Source: Chlorobium sp.
GTDB taxonomy: Bacteria > Bacteroidota > Chlorobiia > Chlorobiales > Chlorobiaceae
Direction of reading: 5' to 3'
Assembly: GCA_005862285.1 (NCBI GenBank)
Contig: SZXW01000007.1
Span: 1 to 64,000 of the forward strand
Length of the DNA stretch: 64,000 nt
The position numbers and the translations under genes are program-made. Below are positions 49,869-60,571 of the stretch, one piece after another (within the stretch, counting starts at the first letter, position 1; each line of letters begins with the position of its first letter). The notes beneath the pieces were generated by a model. The model searched no databases, was not told the DNA's origin, and saw only the letters and a program-made list of their open reading frames with translations.

Positions 49869-51077
49869 ATGAAATCTTATGATGCGGTGATTTCTGGAGC
49901 CGGGCCTGCGGGATGTTCGGCGGCTTTGTCACTTGCCCGGAAGGGGCACCGTGTTTTGCTATTGGACAAGGCGCGATTTCCGAGGGAGAAGATTTGCGGG
50001 GATGGCGTTACCGCCTCTTCGGTTTTATTGCTTGAAGAGATGGGTGTAATGGAGCTTCTCCGTCAGCGGCCGGAAAGCCTGAACGCATTCAGAGGCGCAA
50101 CGTTCGTCTCTCCCGGGGGCATGGTAGTGCAGGGGAGAATCATGCAGAATGGCAATATGAAAGGAAGTTCCTACATCATTCCGAGAACAGCGCTTGACGA
50201 TTGCCTCGTATCCCGGGTCAAAGATCATGCATCCATAACTTTTCTCGACAATACGAACGTCACTGGTCTCATCTTGGAGGGAGACTGTGCGCGAAGCGTT
50301 ACCACTTCCGCCGGGGATTTTTCAGGAAGAGTTGTCATCGCCGCAGATGGCGCCTATTCTCCGATAGCAAGACAGCTGAATCTCTTGAACCGCAATAAAA
50401 ACCAGCAGGGATTCGCCATGCGCGCATGGTTTTCGGATGTCGATGGGCTGACCGATTCGATAGAGCTTTGTTACGATAAAGTCATGCTGCCGGGATATGG
50501 CTGGATCTTTCCCGCTGGAAAACAGCGTGCAAATGTAGGGGTATTTCTTCTGTCCCGTTTTACAGACCAGCGAACTCTCAAGAGGTTGTTCGAGCGCTTT
50601 GTCAACGAATACGACTATGCTTCAGCAAAGCTGAAAAACGCCGTCATGGAGCCTGGGACGCTGAAAAGCTGGCCTCTGCCGTTCGGTTCCTTTCCGGGAA
50701 GACGAGGCCATGGCAATATACTGCTTGCGGGTGATGCAGGTAGCTTTGTCGATCCGATAACCGGCGAAGGCATTTACTATGCCCTGAAAAGCGGTCAATA
50801 TGCTGCCGAAGCGATCGCACAGGTGCTGAAACGCAATGACGAAGCCGCGGTTCTGACCCGTTATGAGGAACTCTGGAGAGGGGAGTTTTCGACCAGGGTG
50901 TATTTGCCTGGATACGCTTTTCAGCATTTCATGAACAACTCCTGGTTCGTGGAAACATTCATGCGCTATACAGCAAAAAAACAAAGCCGCGCAGACCTGC
51001 TGGCCGATGTCGTCGCCCACAACCGCAAAAGACGCGATCTGTTCAAATTGCTGAACCCGTTTCATAAGGTTTATTAA
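49869..51077 (+). CDS. Geranylgeranyl reductase-family FAD oxidoreductase
   Basis: YDAVISGAGPAGCSAALSLARKGHRVLLLDKARFPREKICGDGVT; LLAGDAGSFVDPITGEGIYYALKSG. Confidence 0.9.
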   Translation: MKSYDAVISGAGPAGCSAALSLARKGHRVLLLDKARFPREKICGDGVTASSVLLLEEMGVMELLRQRPESLNAFRGATFVSPGGMVVQGRIMQNGNMKGSSYIIPRTALDDCLVSRVKDHASITFLDNTNVTGLILEGDCARSVTTSAGDFSGRVVIAADGAYSPIARQLNLLNRNKNQQGFAMRAWFSDVDGLTDSIELCYDKVMLPGYGWIFPAGKQRANVGVFLLSRFTDQRTLKRLFERFVNEYDYASAKLKNAVMEPGTLKSWPLPFGSFPGRRGHGNILLAGDAGSFVDPITGEGIYYALKSGQYAAEAIAQVLKRNDEAAVLTRYEELWRGEFSTRVYLPGYAFQHFMNNSWFVETFMRYTAKKQSRADLLADVVAHNRKRRDLFKLLNPFHKVY

Positions 51078-51195
51078 GAAAAATAGTTAATGTGAAATAA
51101 TTCTTCGAAAAAACGTTCAATACGATCTTTTACAACCTTTAGAAAAACATAGAAAAAAGGATATGAAACGATGTGACTGAGCTGAATCAAGCCAG

Positions 51196-51414
51196 ATGGA
51201 AATTGCCTGTAACGATGAAGAATGGGGCGTGCCTGTGCACGACGACCGGAAACATATTGAAATGCTGATACAGGAAGGATCCCTGGCAGGTTTGAGCTGG
51301 AAAACGGTGCTGCAGAAAAGGGAAGCGTATCGAAAGGCATTTCACCAGTTCGATCCCGGAAAAGTCGCCTGCACATCTTTTTTCGACTTCGAGATCTGCC
51401 GGATTGAAGATTGA
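51196..51414 (+). pseudogene. N-terminal remnant of DNA-3-methyladenine glycosylase I (Tag)
   Basis: IACNDEEWGVPVHDDRKHIEMLIQEGSLAGLSWKTVLQKREAYRKAFHQFDPGKVA then unrelated CTSFFDFEICRIED*. Confidence 0.8.
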
Positions 51415-51485
51415 AACTGCCAATCGTATATTTTAACAAGTTGAAGATTCAGCAGGATCGATCGTTAACCAGAATCCCTAAAACC

Positions 51486-52052
51486 ATGAACGAGACTATA
51501 GCCACCATACTCAGGAGGAGAAGTGTACGCAGCTTCCTGCCTGAACCGGTCGGGCAGGCCGAAGTCGAAGCGATGCTCGAAGCCGGACGTTATGCCCCCA
51601 GCGCAATGAACCAGCAGCCGTGGCACTTCACGGTCATCAGGAACCCTGAACTGCTCCGTAAGCTCGAAGAAAACTGTAAATCAACTTTCCTCGAGTCGAA
51701 CGTGGAATCTCTTCGTGAAATCGCTCAACAGGAGGGATTCAGTGTTTTCTACCATGCTCCGCTGATGGTGATCATTTCCGGCGATCCCGGCGCTATTGCC
51801 GCGCAATACGACTGCACGCTCGCCATGGAGAACATGATGCTTGCCGCCACTTCGCTCGGTCTTGGCAGCTGCTGGACGCATGCCGTGATGATGTTCCTGG
51901 CAACTGAAAAAGGCAAGGCCATTTTCCGCGAACTTGGTGTTATATTTCCGCAAGGCCACCAGCCTTACGCAGCTGCCGTCTTCGGCTGGCCGGCAGAACC
52001 TTATCCGGAAACTCCGCTGAAAAATGCGGATTGCATCACCTTCATCGACTGA
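51486..52052 (+). CDS. Nitroreductase-family protein
   Basis: ILRRRSVRSFLPEPVGQAEVEAMLEAGRYAPSAMNQQPWHFTVI. Confidence 0.92.
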   Translation: MNETIATILRRRSVRSFLPEPVGQAEVEAMLEAGRYAPSAMNQQPWHFTVIRNPELLRKLEENCKSTFLESNVESLREIAQQEGFSVFYHAPLMVIISGDPGAIAAQYDCTLAMENMMLAATSLGLGSCWTHAVMMFLATEKGKAIFRELGVIFPQGHQPYAAAVFGWPAEPYPETPLKNADCITFID

Positions 52053-52245
52053 AGGACGTGTCGCTTGAAGTCCGGCATGTGCATGGCTTCAGTCCGGGAT
52101 GTACTGCCGGCTTCAAGGTTTTGGTTGTCAATCTGACAGGCGACAAGGATGAACATGCGGATTTCAGCTTTTCGGGCTCCATGTTCTGAGATATAGCGAG
52201 ATATCTGTATTTTTGAGTATTTTACAGATAAAAAAGTGATGCATC

Positions 52246-53121
52246 ATGCTGCTTGACAATGAAGAAATGCTGCAAAAACTGAAGCACGCGACAGCCTGTT
52301 CCGATACAGCGAAGGCTGCCGGGAAGGATTTTATCACAACCTTCAGCGGACTTGGAGTAGAGCAGGAAGAGTCCGCCAAACTGGCCCTTTTTGTGCTTCA
52401 GCAGATCCAGTCGGCGAAACGCGCCATTAAGCTGGAAAACGATATTTTTGCACGCTATCAGGAGATAAAGATCAAGAAGGATGGAAAATATCTCTCGTTG
52501 CCGCAAGCGCTTACCGAGAATTTTTCAGGCCGTGCCGAGACGATTTTCAATCAGGTCTCCAAGTGTTTCACCAGCATTAAGGGCCCGGTTATCGACTACG
52601 GGGCGGGTGACTGCCAGGTAACACAATTGCTTAAAGACCGGCTTCACCTGGATATCGAGGCGGCTGACGTTGTTGATTACCGGACACCCCATACAACGGT
52701 GCAATTTACCGCTATTCGGAACGGAAAGCTTGACAGGCCGGATGGTTGTTATGCTGCAGCACTTCTGACAAACGTTCTTCATCATGAGAAAGACAACGCC
52801 GTCATTCTTGCGGATATCGATCGTCTTGTTACTGGCAGGATCGTGATTATCGAGACGGTTCCCGAAGGAAAGACCGATGCCGATCAGGAAGCGGATCTTG
52901 GGCGGACCTTTCTCAACGACTGGTTTTACAACCGAACCTTTCATCCCAATGCAGGTATTCCCGTACCCGGCAGTTACGAAACGATCGATGGATGGAAATC
53001 CCGTTTTGCCCGTACAGGCTGGAAGATTGAGAAAGTTACCGACCTGGGACGCGACCAGCCTCTCATCGCGGACAGACATGTGCTGTATGTGCTCATGAAA
53101 CCGGCGCAGACGAGCATATGA
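52246..53121 (+). CDS. Methyltransferase-like protein
   Basis: GPVIDYGAGDCQVTQLLKDRL; ALLTNVLHHEKDNAVILADIDRLV. Confidence 0.7.
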   Translation: MLLDNEEMLQKLKHATACSDTAKAAGKDFITTFSGLGVEQEESAKLALFVLQQIQSAKRAIKLENDIFARYQEIKIKKDGKYLSLPQALTENFSGRAETIFNQVSKCFTSIKGPVIDYGAGDCQVTQLLKDRLHLDIEAADVVDYRTPHTTVQFTAIRNGKLDRPDGCYAAALLTNVLHHEKDNAVILADIDRLVTGRIVIIETVPEGKTDADQEADLGRTFLNDWFYNRTFHPNAGIPVPGSYETIDGWKSRFARTGWKIEKVTDLGRDQPLIADRHVLYVLMKPAQTSI

Positions 53122-53174
53122 GAAGCCGGTAATTAACGGGAATCATCCAGCGTTTCAGGCCCTGTAAAAAAGCA

Positions 53175-53414
53175 TTACAGTCTTTTCTTTGCAAAAGGTT
53201 TTGTTCCCGTAAAACCTTCTCCCTGTGCCGCTCCCGAACCCCCGGCAGGTGCTCTGTCGGTTCGAGTGTATGCTTCAAACGGAGCAAGTCTCAGGCTGTT
53301 GACAGAAAGCGCCTTGTTCACATTTTCTGTTTTGGCGGGTTTCGGTTTCGGGCTGCTGGCAAGAGGTGTGCCGGGTTTTTTGTCTGTTTTGACGGGCTCC
53401 GTTGGTTGAGTCAT
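53175..53414 (-). CDS. Small Pro/Lys/Thr-rich hypothetical protein
   Basis: MTQPTEPVKTDKKPGTPLASSPKPKPAKTENVNKALSVNSLRLAPFEAYTR...; low complexity. Confidence 0.5.
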   Translation of the reverse strand: MTQPTEPVKTDKKPGTPLASSPKPKPAKTENVNKALSVNSLRLAPFEAYTRTDRAPAGGSGAAQGEGFTGTKPFAKKRL

Positions 53415-53749
53415 GATAATCTTGTTGATTAATGGTTCTGGTCAGAAAATCAAGGCGCAATGTGGCCGGAATTCAAGGAAAAAAGCAAGGAAGAATCAGT
53501 AAGGATATGAAAAAAATTGGAAACTTGTGACTATCAAATGGATACGTCATGAAGGCAATGCCATTTGTCTGTAATAATTATGCTGGAAAACCGTAAAGAT
53601 CAGTGGCCCCTTTCCCTTTCCCTTTACCCATCCGATCGGTCTCCTTCAGATTTCCTCACTACAGATTCAATCAGCAACATCATTTTGATTGTCCATGTTG
53701 TATAAACCTGTTATTCAGTGACTCCATACCATAGCTCCATATTGATGCT

Positions 53750-54235
53750 TCAGCCATGAACGGTTTTTACCAGCCTGCCTGTATCGATTCCCTTCAGTTT
53801 CAATTTATCGAGCAACTGTCTGTAAAGGGCTTCGTCGGGATAAGGTGTTCTCGACAGTATCCAGCAGCGTGTTCCCGAAGGATTGGAAACCATTGCCCAC
53901 GAATAATCATCGGCAAGTCCGATGACCCAGTAATCAGCCTTCAGAAATCCAAAAAAGGTGACGATGAGCCGGGCGTTACCGCTTCCCTCCACAGGTACGG
54001 CGGTCGCTTTGATAGAAACCTCTCTTCCTTTTCTCCGGCAGGAGTTGCGCACCAGTACCCGTCCTCCTCCGGCCTCGAGCGTATATTCGGCTTTTGTACT
54101 GGTGCACCGGCGTTGCTGCCTGCCGGGTATGGCGGCGATTTCATACCAGGTGCCGCAGTATCTCCCCACATCTACTTGCGCTACGGTGACAGGTTTGCCG
54201 ATATGAAGGCACTTTTTTAAAAAGTTTCTGAACAT
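53750..54235 (-). CDS. Lipocalin-family (Blc-like) protein
   Basis: VDVGRYCGTWYEIAAIPGRQQRRCTSTKAEYTLE...DYWVIGLADDYSWAMVSNPSGTRCWILSRTP. Confidence 0.92.
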   Translation of the reverse strand: MFRNFLKKCLHIGKPVTVAQVDVGRYCGTWYEIAAIPGRQQRRCTSTKAEYTLEAGGGRVLVRNSCRRKGREVSIKATAVPVEGSGNARLIVTFFGFLKADYWVIGLADDYSWAMVSNPSGTRCWILSRTPYPDEALYRQLLDKLKLKGIDTGRLVKTVHG

Positions 54236-54497
54236 GGCTGAATCGGTTTTACGTTTATAAACATTGTATATCTCAATAACAGTTACAGGCAACGGTTAAG
54301 TTTCATTTTCACCATTTTACAGAAATCATGAAGTCTTGACGTTATTTGTATTTTCAATGTTTTTCAATACCATTCAGGCGTAAGCGAAGATCCGTATGTC
54401 AGGTTATCGGTGAAAAATCAATCCTGACAGATGCCTGAAAAACATAAATTGAAATTGAGGATTACTCTGATTTAATCGTGCAACCTAAACAGTTGAT

Positions 54498-55130
54498 TTG
54501 TCAATGCAGCGGATATCGGCGGATACAGTTGTAGTGCTGGATTTCGAGACAACGGGATTGTCTCCGCAATATGGCGACCGGGCCATCGAGATCGGCGCAG
54601 TGTTACTGGAGCAGGGGGTGATTGCCGGTAGATTTCAGCGTCTCATGAATCCCGGTTTCAGGATCAGTTCTTTTATCGAGAGGTATACCGGGATCACCAA
54701 TGCGATGCTGAAAGGTCAGCCGCGCTGTGAAGAGGTGATGGCCGAGTTTTCAGAGTTTATCGCTGGTCATAACATGGTCGCGCACAATGCGTCATTCGAC
54801 AGGCATTTTCTCGATTCAGAGCTGAAGAGGGTGAACAGGGCATATGAAGGCGACTACTGCTGCTCGCTGCTCGTGTCGAGAAGGATTTATCAGGATTCTC
54901 CCAATCATAAACTGCAGACACTGGTTTCACACGCGGGTATTCCCGAAAGCGGATCGTTTCACCGTGCGCTGTCAGATGCCGAGATGACAGCACATTTGTG
55001 GATGTCGATGATCGAGAGGATCCGTCGGCAATACAGAATAACGGAGATTTTCTTCGACCATCTGAGCGAACTGTCGAAAATCGACAAACTCTATACCCAT
55101 CGTTATCTGACTTCCCTGGCGAAGTGTTGA
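54498..55130 (+). CDS. DnaQ-like 3'-5' exonuclease
   Basis: [51 protein letters not shown]. Confidence 0.92.
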   Translation: MSMQRISADTVVVLDFETTGLSPQYGDRAIEIGAVLLEQGVIAGRFQRLMNPGFRISSFIERYTGITNAMLKGQPRCEEVMAEFSEFIAGHNMVAHNASFDRHFLDSELKRVNRAYEGDYCCSLLVSRRIYQDSPNHKLQTLVSHAGIPESGSFHRALSDAEMTAHLWMSMIERIRRQYRITEIFFDHLSELSKIDKLYTHRYLTSLAKC

Positions 55131-55238
55131 GAGATTCCGTAATGCTTGACAGCATGAGCAGGCAGGAACATCATTCAACGGCTTTTACCATATGCTTTTA
55201 CAGGCTGAAACGCACTCGTTAACGTTAAATATCCGTCC

Positions 55239-56567
55239 TTACAACGTTTCAGGTTGAATAAACGCTCCTTTGTGATAAATGCCTTTCGCTTTTCCTCTGA
55301 GGGTCCTGCCGAGGAAAGGGGAGTTGGCCGATTTCGAGTGCATTGAACCGGTTGTGACGGCCCACTCCTCCTGCGGGTCGATAATCGTGAAATTGGCCTG
55401 TTCGCCTTCCCTGAACAGGATCGGTTTCAATCCCATAATGGTTCTCGGATTGACCGACAGCAGTTCAATGGCCCGGTAGATGGAAATAACGTTTTTATCG
55501 ACCAGCTCACTGATTGTAAGGCCGAGGGAGGTTTCGAGCCCAATGATGCCGAAAGCAGCCTGATCGGGCGGGCACTCTTTTTCATGGGAAGCATGAGGCG
55601 CATGATCGGTTGCGATTACATCGATGGTACCGTCTGCAAGACCTTCCAGCATGGCATCCAGGTTTTCCTGCGAAGAAAGGGGAGGTTTCATGATGTAATT
55701 GCCCTTGCTTTCTGCATGGAAAAGGTCTTCGTCACAAAGGGTGAAATGATGAGGGGTTATTTCACAGGTTATCCGCAATCCGTCACTTTTCGCTTTACGT
55801 ACCAGGTCGAGGGCCGCTTTCGTGCTGATATGCGCCACATGGTATCGGGGGCGCCTGACAGGATCATGCAGCTTGTGTTTTTCGAGATAATGCATGAGCA
55901 GGATGTCCCTTGCCAGGGTGATCGCTTCCGAAACGCCGGGAATCCCTTTCAGGCCGAGTTTCGTTGAAAAGAGTCCTTCATTCATGACGCCCCCCTTGGT
56001 CATCGACTTGTCCTCGCAGTGCTGAATGACAAGCAGGTCGAAGTTTGAAGCGTATTCAAAGGCGAGCCTCATGATCTGGCTGCTCTGGATCGCTGTTCCG
56101 TCGTCGGACACAGCCTTTACGCCGTACGAATGATATTTGCCGTAAGGGGCGAGGTTTTCGCCCCGGCTTTCAACCGTCATGGCTCCGATAACTTCGAGAT
56201 CGACAGGAAGAGACGCGGCATGGTGCCGGATATAGGCAACGCCGAGAGGACTGTCGATGACCGGTCTGGTGTTCGGCATAAGAGCAACCCCGGTAAACCC
56301 CCCGGCAGCAGCAGCCTTCGAGCCGCTTTCAAGATTTTCCTTGTATTCCTGACCAGGGTCACGGAAATGGCAATGCATATCGAAAAGTCCGGGCACAAGG
56401 AGTTTTCCCTGAAGATCGATGACCTGGTCATCCGGTGATGATGCCGGAAGTTCCGGCCCTTGAATTACCTTTTCTATGGTTCCGTTCTGTGAAACCTTTA
56501 TTGATCCGGTTAGATCGAGATTTTCAAAAGGGTTGATCAGTCGTGCCCGATGAAAAACAATGCTCAT
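55239..56567 (-). CDS. pyrC: Dihydroorotase
   Basis: LVPGLFDMHCHFRDPGQEYKENLESGSKAAAAGGFTGVALMPNT; DVIATDHAPHA. Confidence 0.95.
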   Translation of the reverse strand: MSIVFHRARLINPFENLDLTGSIKVSQNGTIEKVIQGPELPASSPDDQVIDLQGKLLVPGLFDMHCHFRDPGQEYKENLESGSKAAAAGGFTGVALMPNTRPVIDSPLGVAYIRHHAASLPVDLEVIGAMTVESRGENLAPYGKYHSYGVKAVSDDGTAIQSSQIMRLAFEYASNFDLLVIQHCEDKSMTKGGVMNEGLFSTKLGLKGIPGVSEAITLARDILLMHYLEKHKLHDPVRRPRYHVAHISTKAALDLVRKAKSDGLRITCEITPHHFTLCDEDLFHAESKGNYIMKPPLSSQENLDAMLEGLADGTIDVIATDHAPHASHEKECPPDQAAFGIIGLETSLGLTISELVDKNVISIYRAIELLSVNPRTIMGLKPILFREGEQANFTIIDPQEEWAVTTGSMHSKSANSPFLGRTLRGKAKGIYHKGAFIQPETL

Positions 56568-56957
56568 GATTCTCCAGAGAATTAGTCGATTAAAAGACCA
56601 GCAGCTGCATGACGACCGTAATATTTTAATACCGGTTTAGTTCAGGCCGGACAGAGAACAGTAAGCATCCGGTCGTCGTGTATATGAACGTCAATATACG
56701 ATAATATTTTCCTTCAAGTCGTTACCATTCCTGTTCCTTACAGCCTATTCCTGTTCCGGATCAGTGATCACTTTTTTCTGACATCGGGCATCATGAACAT
56801 GAGCTGCAATATTTTTGATTTGTAATTAACAATTGTTATAATCCTGTTAAAACCCCTTTGTGCCATATTCCAATTTTATCCCTGTTCTGCAGGATTTGAA
56901 AAATTCTTCAGTTCAGGCTGGAAGTGTCCTTGTCATCGAAAAAAAACAGGAGGAAAG

Positions 56958-57197
56958 GTGAAGAAGAAATTGTCTTTTATTATCCCTGCGGCTGCAGCAA
57001 TGTTTTTTTTCAGTGTAAATAGTTCATTTGCTTCGGTCAATCTGCTTGAGTTCATATCTGTTGTCAAGTCGGTTGATGAATCGATAAAAACAATCAAGGA
57101 AAAAAAACCATTATCAGGAGAGGCTCAGTCGTATAAGCTGACGCAAACGAATATCAAGAACAAAAAAGAAGACCTGTCACATGATGAAAAAGGATGA
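56958..57197 (+). CDS. Small exported hypothetical protein (GTG start)
   Basis: KKKLSFIIPAAAAMFFFSVNSSFASV signal peptide; preceded by AGGAGG-like RBS (caggaggaaaggtg). Confidence 0.6.
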   Translation: MKKKLSFIIPAAAAMFFFSVNSSFASVNLLEFISVVKSVDESIKTIKEKKPLSGEAQSYKLTQTNIKNKKEDLSHDEKG

Positions 57198-57381
57198 TTA
57201 TCACGCCGATTCCGCTTTCCCGGAATGATGATGGAATCCGGGCTGTTGCAAATCATTTTTGGCGTCTGATGCATTCTCCACCGAGACGCAAATCTCATTA
57301 TTATGTTATATTAAAAGTCATAAGACATTGCCGGTCTGGTTTCTGCAATGGTCGGAATATGGTGACGGTACAATATCCTTC

Positions 57382-57990
57382 ATGGTGATGCTCATGGGCA
57401 GGTACGGGAATATTCCGGAAGAGAAGTCAAGCATGAGAGCGGTGATGAAAAAACGGAGGCATGCACTTCCTTTACCTGCGAGGCTGGAAATGAGCGACTT
57501 TATTGCCGGTCATGCCGTTTTAATGCAGGAGATTCACGATGCCCGGCAAATTCATCTCTATCTTTCAATAGAGGATCATGCAGAAGTATTGACAGCTCCC
57601 GTAATCGAGAGGCTTGAGGCATTGGGGAAATCACTTTGTGTTCCTGTAGTCAGCGAAGGTGATCTGATGACTGCCGCTTACCGGAAGGGTGAAGTACTAA
57701 AGCCGGCTGATTACGGTCAGCCCGAGCCTGAATCTGTCACCGTAATCGATGAAACGCAGATCGATGTCATCCTGATGCCTCTGCTTGCATTCGACAGAAG
57801 AGGTTATCGCCTTGGATACGGCAAAGGGTTTTATGACCGGTTTCTGCAGAGGCTGTCTTCACGCGGTATTTTTCCTCTCCGTCTGGGACTCGCTTTCAGC
57901 ATGCAGATGGTTGAACAGGTTCCTATCGATACCTGGGACGAACCGATGCACGGGGTTATACATGAACATGGTTTTGTTCGATTTACCTAA
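57382..57990 (+). CDS. 5-formyltetrahydrofolate cyclo-ligase
   Basis: MRAVMKKRRHALPLPARLEMS...DVILMPLLAFDRRGYRLGYGKGFYDRFL. Confidence 0.9.
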   Translation: MVMLMGRYGNIPEEKSSMRAVMKKRRHALPLPARLEMSDFIAGHAVLMQEIHDARQIHLYLSIEDHAEVLTAPVIERLEALGKSLCVPVVSEGDLMTAAYRKGEVLKPADYGQPEPESVTVIDETQIDVILMPLLAFDRRGYRLGYGKGFYDRFLQRLSSRGIFPLRLGLAFSMQMVEQVPIDTWDEPMHGVIHEHGFVRFT

Positions 57991-58002
57991 TGCTTTTGTT
58001 AT

Positions 58003-60129
58003 ATGCAGGATGCAGTTAAAAAAAATGGAAAGGTCCGGACGATCCCTGATTTTTTAAATATCGACTTTTATGTCAACAGGGAGCTGAGCTGGATTTATTT
58101 CAACCAGAGGGTACTCGAGGAGGCTCTCGATCCGGATGCTCATCCGCTGCTTGAACGGGTGAAATTCATCTCGATTTTCAGTTCAAACCTCGATGAATAT
58201 TTCATGATCCGTGTAGCCGGTATCGAGGACCAGTATGAAGCCGGCATCCATGAGCGGACTATTGACGGTCTGACACCTGCTGAACAGCTCGAGAAAATCA
58301 GGATTATGGTTCTGCAGCAGCTGAAACAGAGGAACGATTGTTTTTATAAAGACCTTCAGCCGGCATTGAAGCTTGAAGGTATCGAATTTCTTCATTTTTC
58401 CTCGCTTCCTCCTGAACAGCAGGAATCGTTGAGGCATTATTTCCGCCAGGAGATTTATCCGGTTCTTACTCCGCTCGCTTTCGATACCGGACACCCTTTT
58501 CCTTTCATGTCCAATCTTTCGCTCAATCTTGCGATCGAACTCGAGGATGAACAGACAAAAGTTCTGAAGTTCGCCCGCGTGAAAGTGCCGAGCATTTTGC
58601 CGCGATTGCTGCAGCTCAACGATATCGAGGGATTGAACGATGATGGCGGCGGCATTAAATTATTATGGCTTGAAGACCTGATCGAAAACAATCTCGGCCA
58701 GCTGTTTCCCAGGATGCGAATCATCAGGTCGCATCTTTTCAGACTGATTCGCGATGCCGATATTGAAATCGAGGAAGACGAGGCAGGCGATCTGCTTGAA
58801 ACCATTGAACAGGGGCTCAGGTCGAGGCGCTATGGGAAGGTTGTCAGGCTGGATGTCAGTCCTGCCATGCCTCTTTCGATCAGAAAGCTCCTCATGAAAA
58901 ACCTCGAGGTGACCAGCCGGAATGTTTATGAAATCGACGGTCAGCTCGGGCTCAGCTGTCTTATCGATCTGCTCAGGCTTGATCGCCCCGATCTCAAGGA
59001 TGAACCCTTTGTTCCGGGGAATCCTCTCGAGGAGCAGTTCGGGACAGATATATTCAGTGCCATCCGTTCAAAAGATCAGCTCCTTTACCATCCTTACGAA
59101 TCGTTTCAGCCTGTTGTCGATTTTATCAACAAGGCGGCGCTGGATCCTGACGTGCTGTCGATAAAACAGACACTTTACCGCGTCGGCAGCAATTCTCCGG
59201 TTGTCCAGGCACTGATAAAAGCGGCAGAAGCAGGGAAGCAGGTTGCGGTCCTTGTCGAGCTGAAAGCGAGGTTCGATGAGGAAAACAATATCGTGTGGGC
59301 GCGTTCACTGGAAGACGTCGGTGCCCATGTCGTTTATGGTCTGCCCGGATTGAAAACCCATGCAAAGCTCTCTATGGTTGTACGCAGGGAACATCTGAAG
59401 CTCAAGCGGTACCTACATCTCGGAACCGGCAATTATAACCCCGTAACCGGAAAAGTATATACGGATTACAGTCTGTTTACCACGAATGAACAGCTTGCGA
59501 ATGATGTTTCAGAACTCTTCAATGCTCTGACGGGTTATTCGAAACATACCGCATACAAAAGACTCCTTGTCTCTCCGATCAATACGAGGACAAAGATTAT
59601 CGAAATGATAGAGCGGGAAATAACATGGAACCGTAAGGAAGGGTGCGGCAGAATCGTCATGAAAATGAATGCGCTTGTCGATGTCCAGACGATCCGAGCG
59701 TTATATACCGCTTCTCATGAAGGTGTCAAGATCGACCTGATTGTTCGTGGTATCTGCTGTCTGAAGCCGGGTATTCCGGGAGTAAGTGAAAATATAAGGG
59801 TAATCAGTATCATCGGAAGATTTCTTGAACACAGCCGGGCTTATTTTTTTTACAATGGAGGAAAAGAGGAGTTGTATCTTGGAAGTGCGGACCTCATGCC
59901 GAGGAACCTCGATCATCGTGTTGAAACAATTTTTCCTGTCTTTGACAGGGAACTTGTCAATAGGGTCAAATCCGATCTCGATCTTATGCTGAGCGACAAT
60001 GTCAAGGCCTGGAACATGAATCCCGACGGTCTGTTTTCAAAGATCGTCAATGACGCTCCTGAAATTAACAGCCAGGCAATATTTCTGGCGCAGTCTGTTT
60101 TGAAAAAAAGTCATCTCAATATAAAGTAG
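58003..60129 (+). CDS. ppk1: Polyphosphate kinase 1
   Basis: [76 protein letters not shown]. Confidence 0.97.
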   Translation: MQDAVKKNGKVRTIPDFLNIDFYVNRELSWIYFNQRVLEEALDPDAHPLLERVKFISIFSSNLDEYFMIRVAGIEDQYEAGIHERTIDGLTPAEQLEKIRIMVLQQLKQRNDCFYKDLQPALKLEGIEFLHFSSLPPEQQESLRHYFRQEIYPVLTPLAFDTGHPFPFMSNLSLNLAIELEDEQTKVLKFARVKVPSILPRLLQLNDIEGLNDDGGGIKLLWLEDLIENNLGQLFPRMRIIRSHLFRLIRDADIEIEEDEAGDLLETIEQGLRSRRYGKVVRLDVSPAMPLSIRKLLMKNLEVTSRNVYEIDGQLGLSCLIDLLRLDRPDLKDEPFVPGNPLEEQFGTDIFSAIRSKDQLLYHPYESFQPVVDFINKAALDPDVLSIKQTLYRVGSNSPVVQALIKAAEAGKQVAVLVELKARFDEENNIVWARSLEDVGAHVVYGLPGLKTHAKLSMVVRREHLKLKRYLHLGTGNYNPVTGKVYTDYSLFTTNEQLANDVSELFNALTGYSKHTAYKRLLVSPINTRTKIIEMIEREITWNRKEGCGRIVMKMNALVDVQTIRALYTASHEGVKIDLIVRGICCLKPGIPGVSENIRVISIIGRFLEHSRAYFFYNGGKEELYLGSADLMPRNLDHRVETIFPVFDRELVNRVKSDLDLMLSDNVKAWNMNPDGLFSKIVNDAPEINSQAIFLAQSVLKKSHLNIK

Positions 60130-60136
60130 TATCATT

Positions 60137-60571
60137 ATGAAAATTGCAGTTGGAAGCGACCATGCAGGTGTCGAACTAAAAAAAACCGTTGTCGCCTGGC
60201 TTGAAAGAAATGGATATGAATATGACGATATGGGACCATATTCGGAGGAGTCGGTCGATTATCCCGATTATGCACATAAAGTAGCCTTTGCTGTAGCTGA
60301 GGGTAAATGCGACCAGGGAGTGCTGTTATGCGGAACCGGCATCGGTGTTTCGATAGCGGCCAACAAAGTGAAAGGCATTCGGGCTGCGCTTGCCTGCAAC
60401 CCTGAATTTGCAACGCTTGCCCGTCAGCATAACAATGCGAATATTATCTGTTTCTCAGCACGATTTTCCGATGCTGTTACCATAGAAAAAAGCCTTCAGA
60501 ACTGGTTTTCTTCCGGGTTTGAAGGCGGCCGGCATGAAAGAAGAGTGAAAAAAATCGAGCAATGTTCCTGA
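60137..60571 (+). CDS. rpiB: Ribose 5-phosphate isomerase B
   Basis: MKIAVGSDHAGVELKKTVVAWLERNGYEYDDMGPYSEESVDYPDYAHKVA; LCGTGIGVSIAANKVKGIRAA. Confidence 0.97.
   Translation: MKIAVGSDHAGVELKKTVVAWLERNGYEYDDMGPYSEESVDYPDYAHKVAFAVAEGKCDQGVLLCGTGIGVSIAANKVKGIRAALACNPEFATLARQHNNANIICFSARFSDAVTIEKSLQNWFSSGFEGGRHERRVKKIEQCS

Noticed and set aside
52058-52189. 44-codon open frame (VSLEVRHVHGFSPGCTAGFKVLVVNLTGDKDEHADFSFSGSMF)
   Set aside because: Looks protein-like but too short and no family recognised; could be a remnant, not claimable
53162-53180. CTGTAA-AAAAGCA-TTACAG hairpin followed by T-rich text
   Set aside because: Only 6-bp AT-rich stem overlapping the neighbouring ORF end; too weak to call a terminator
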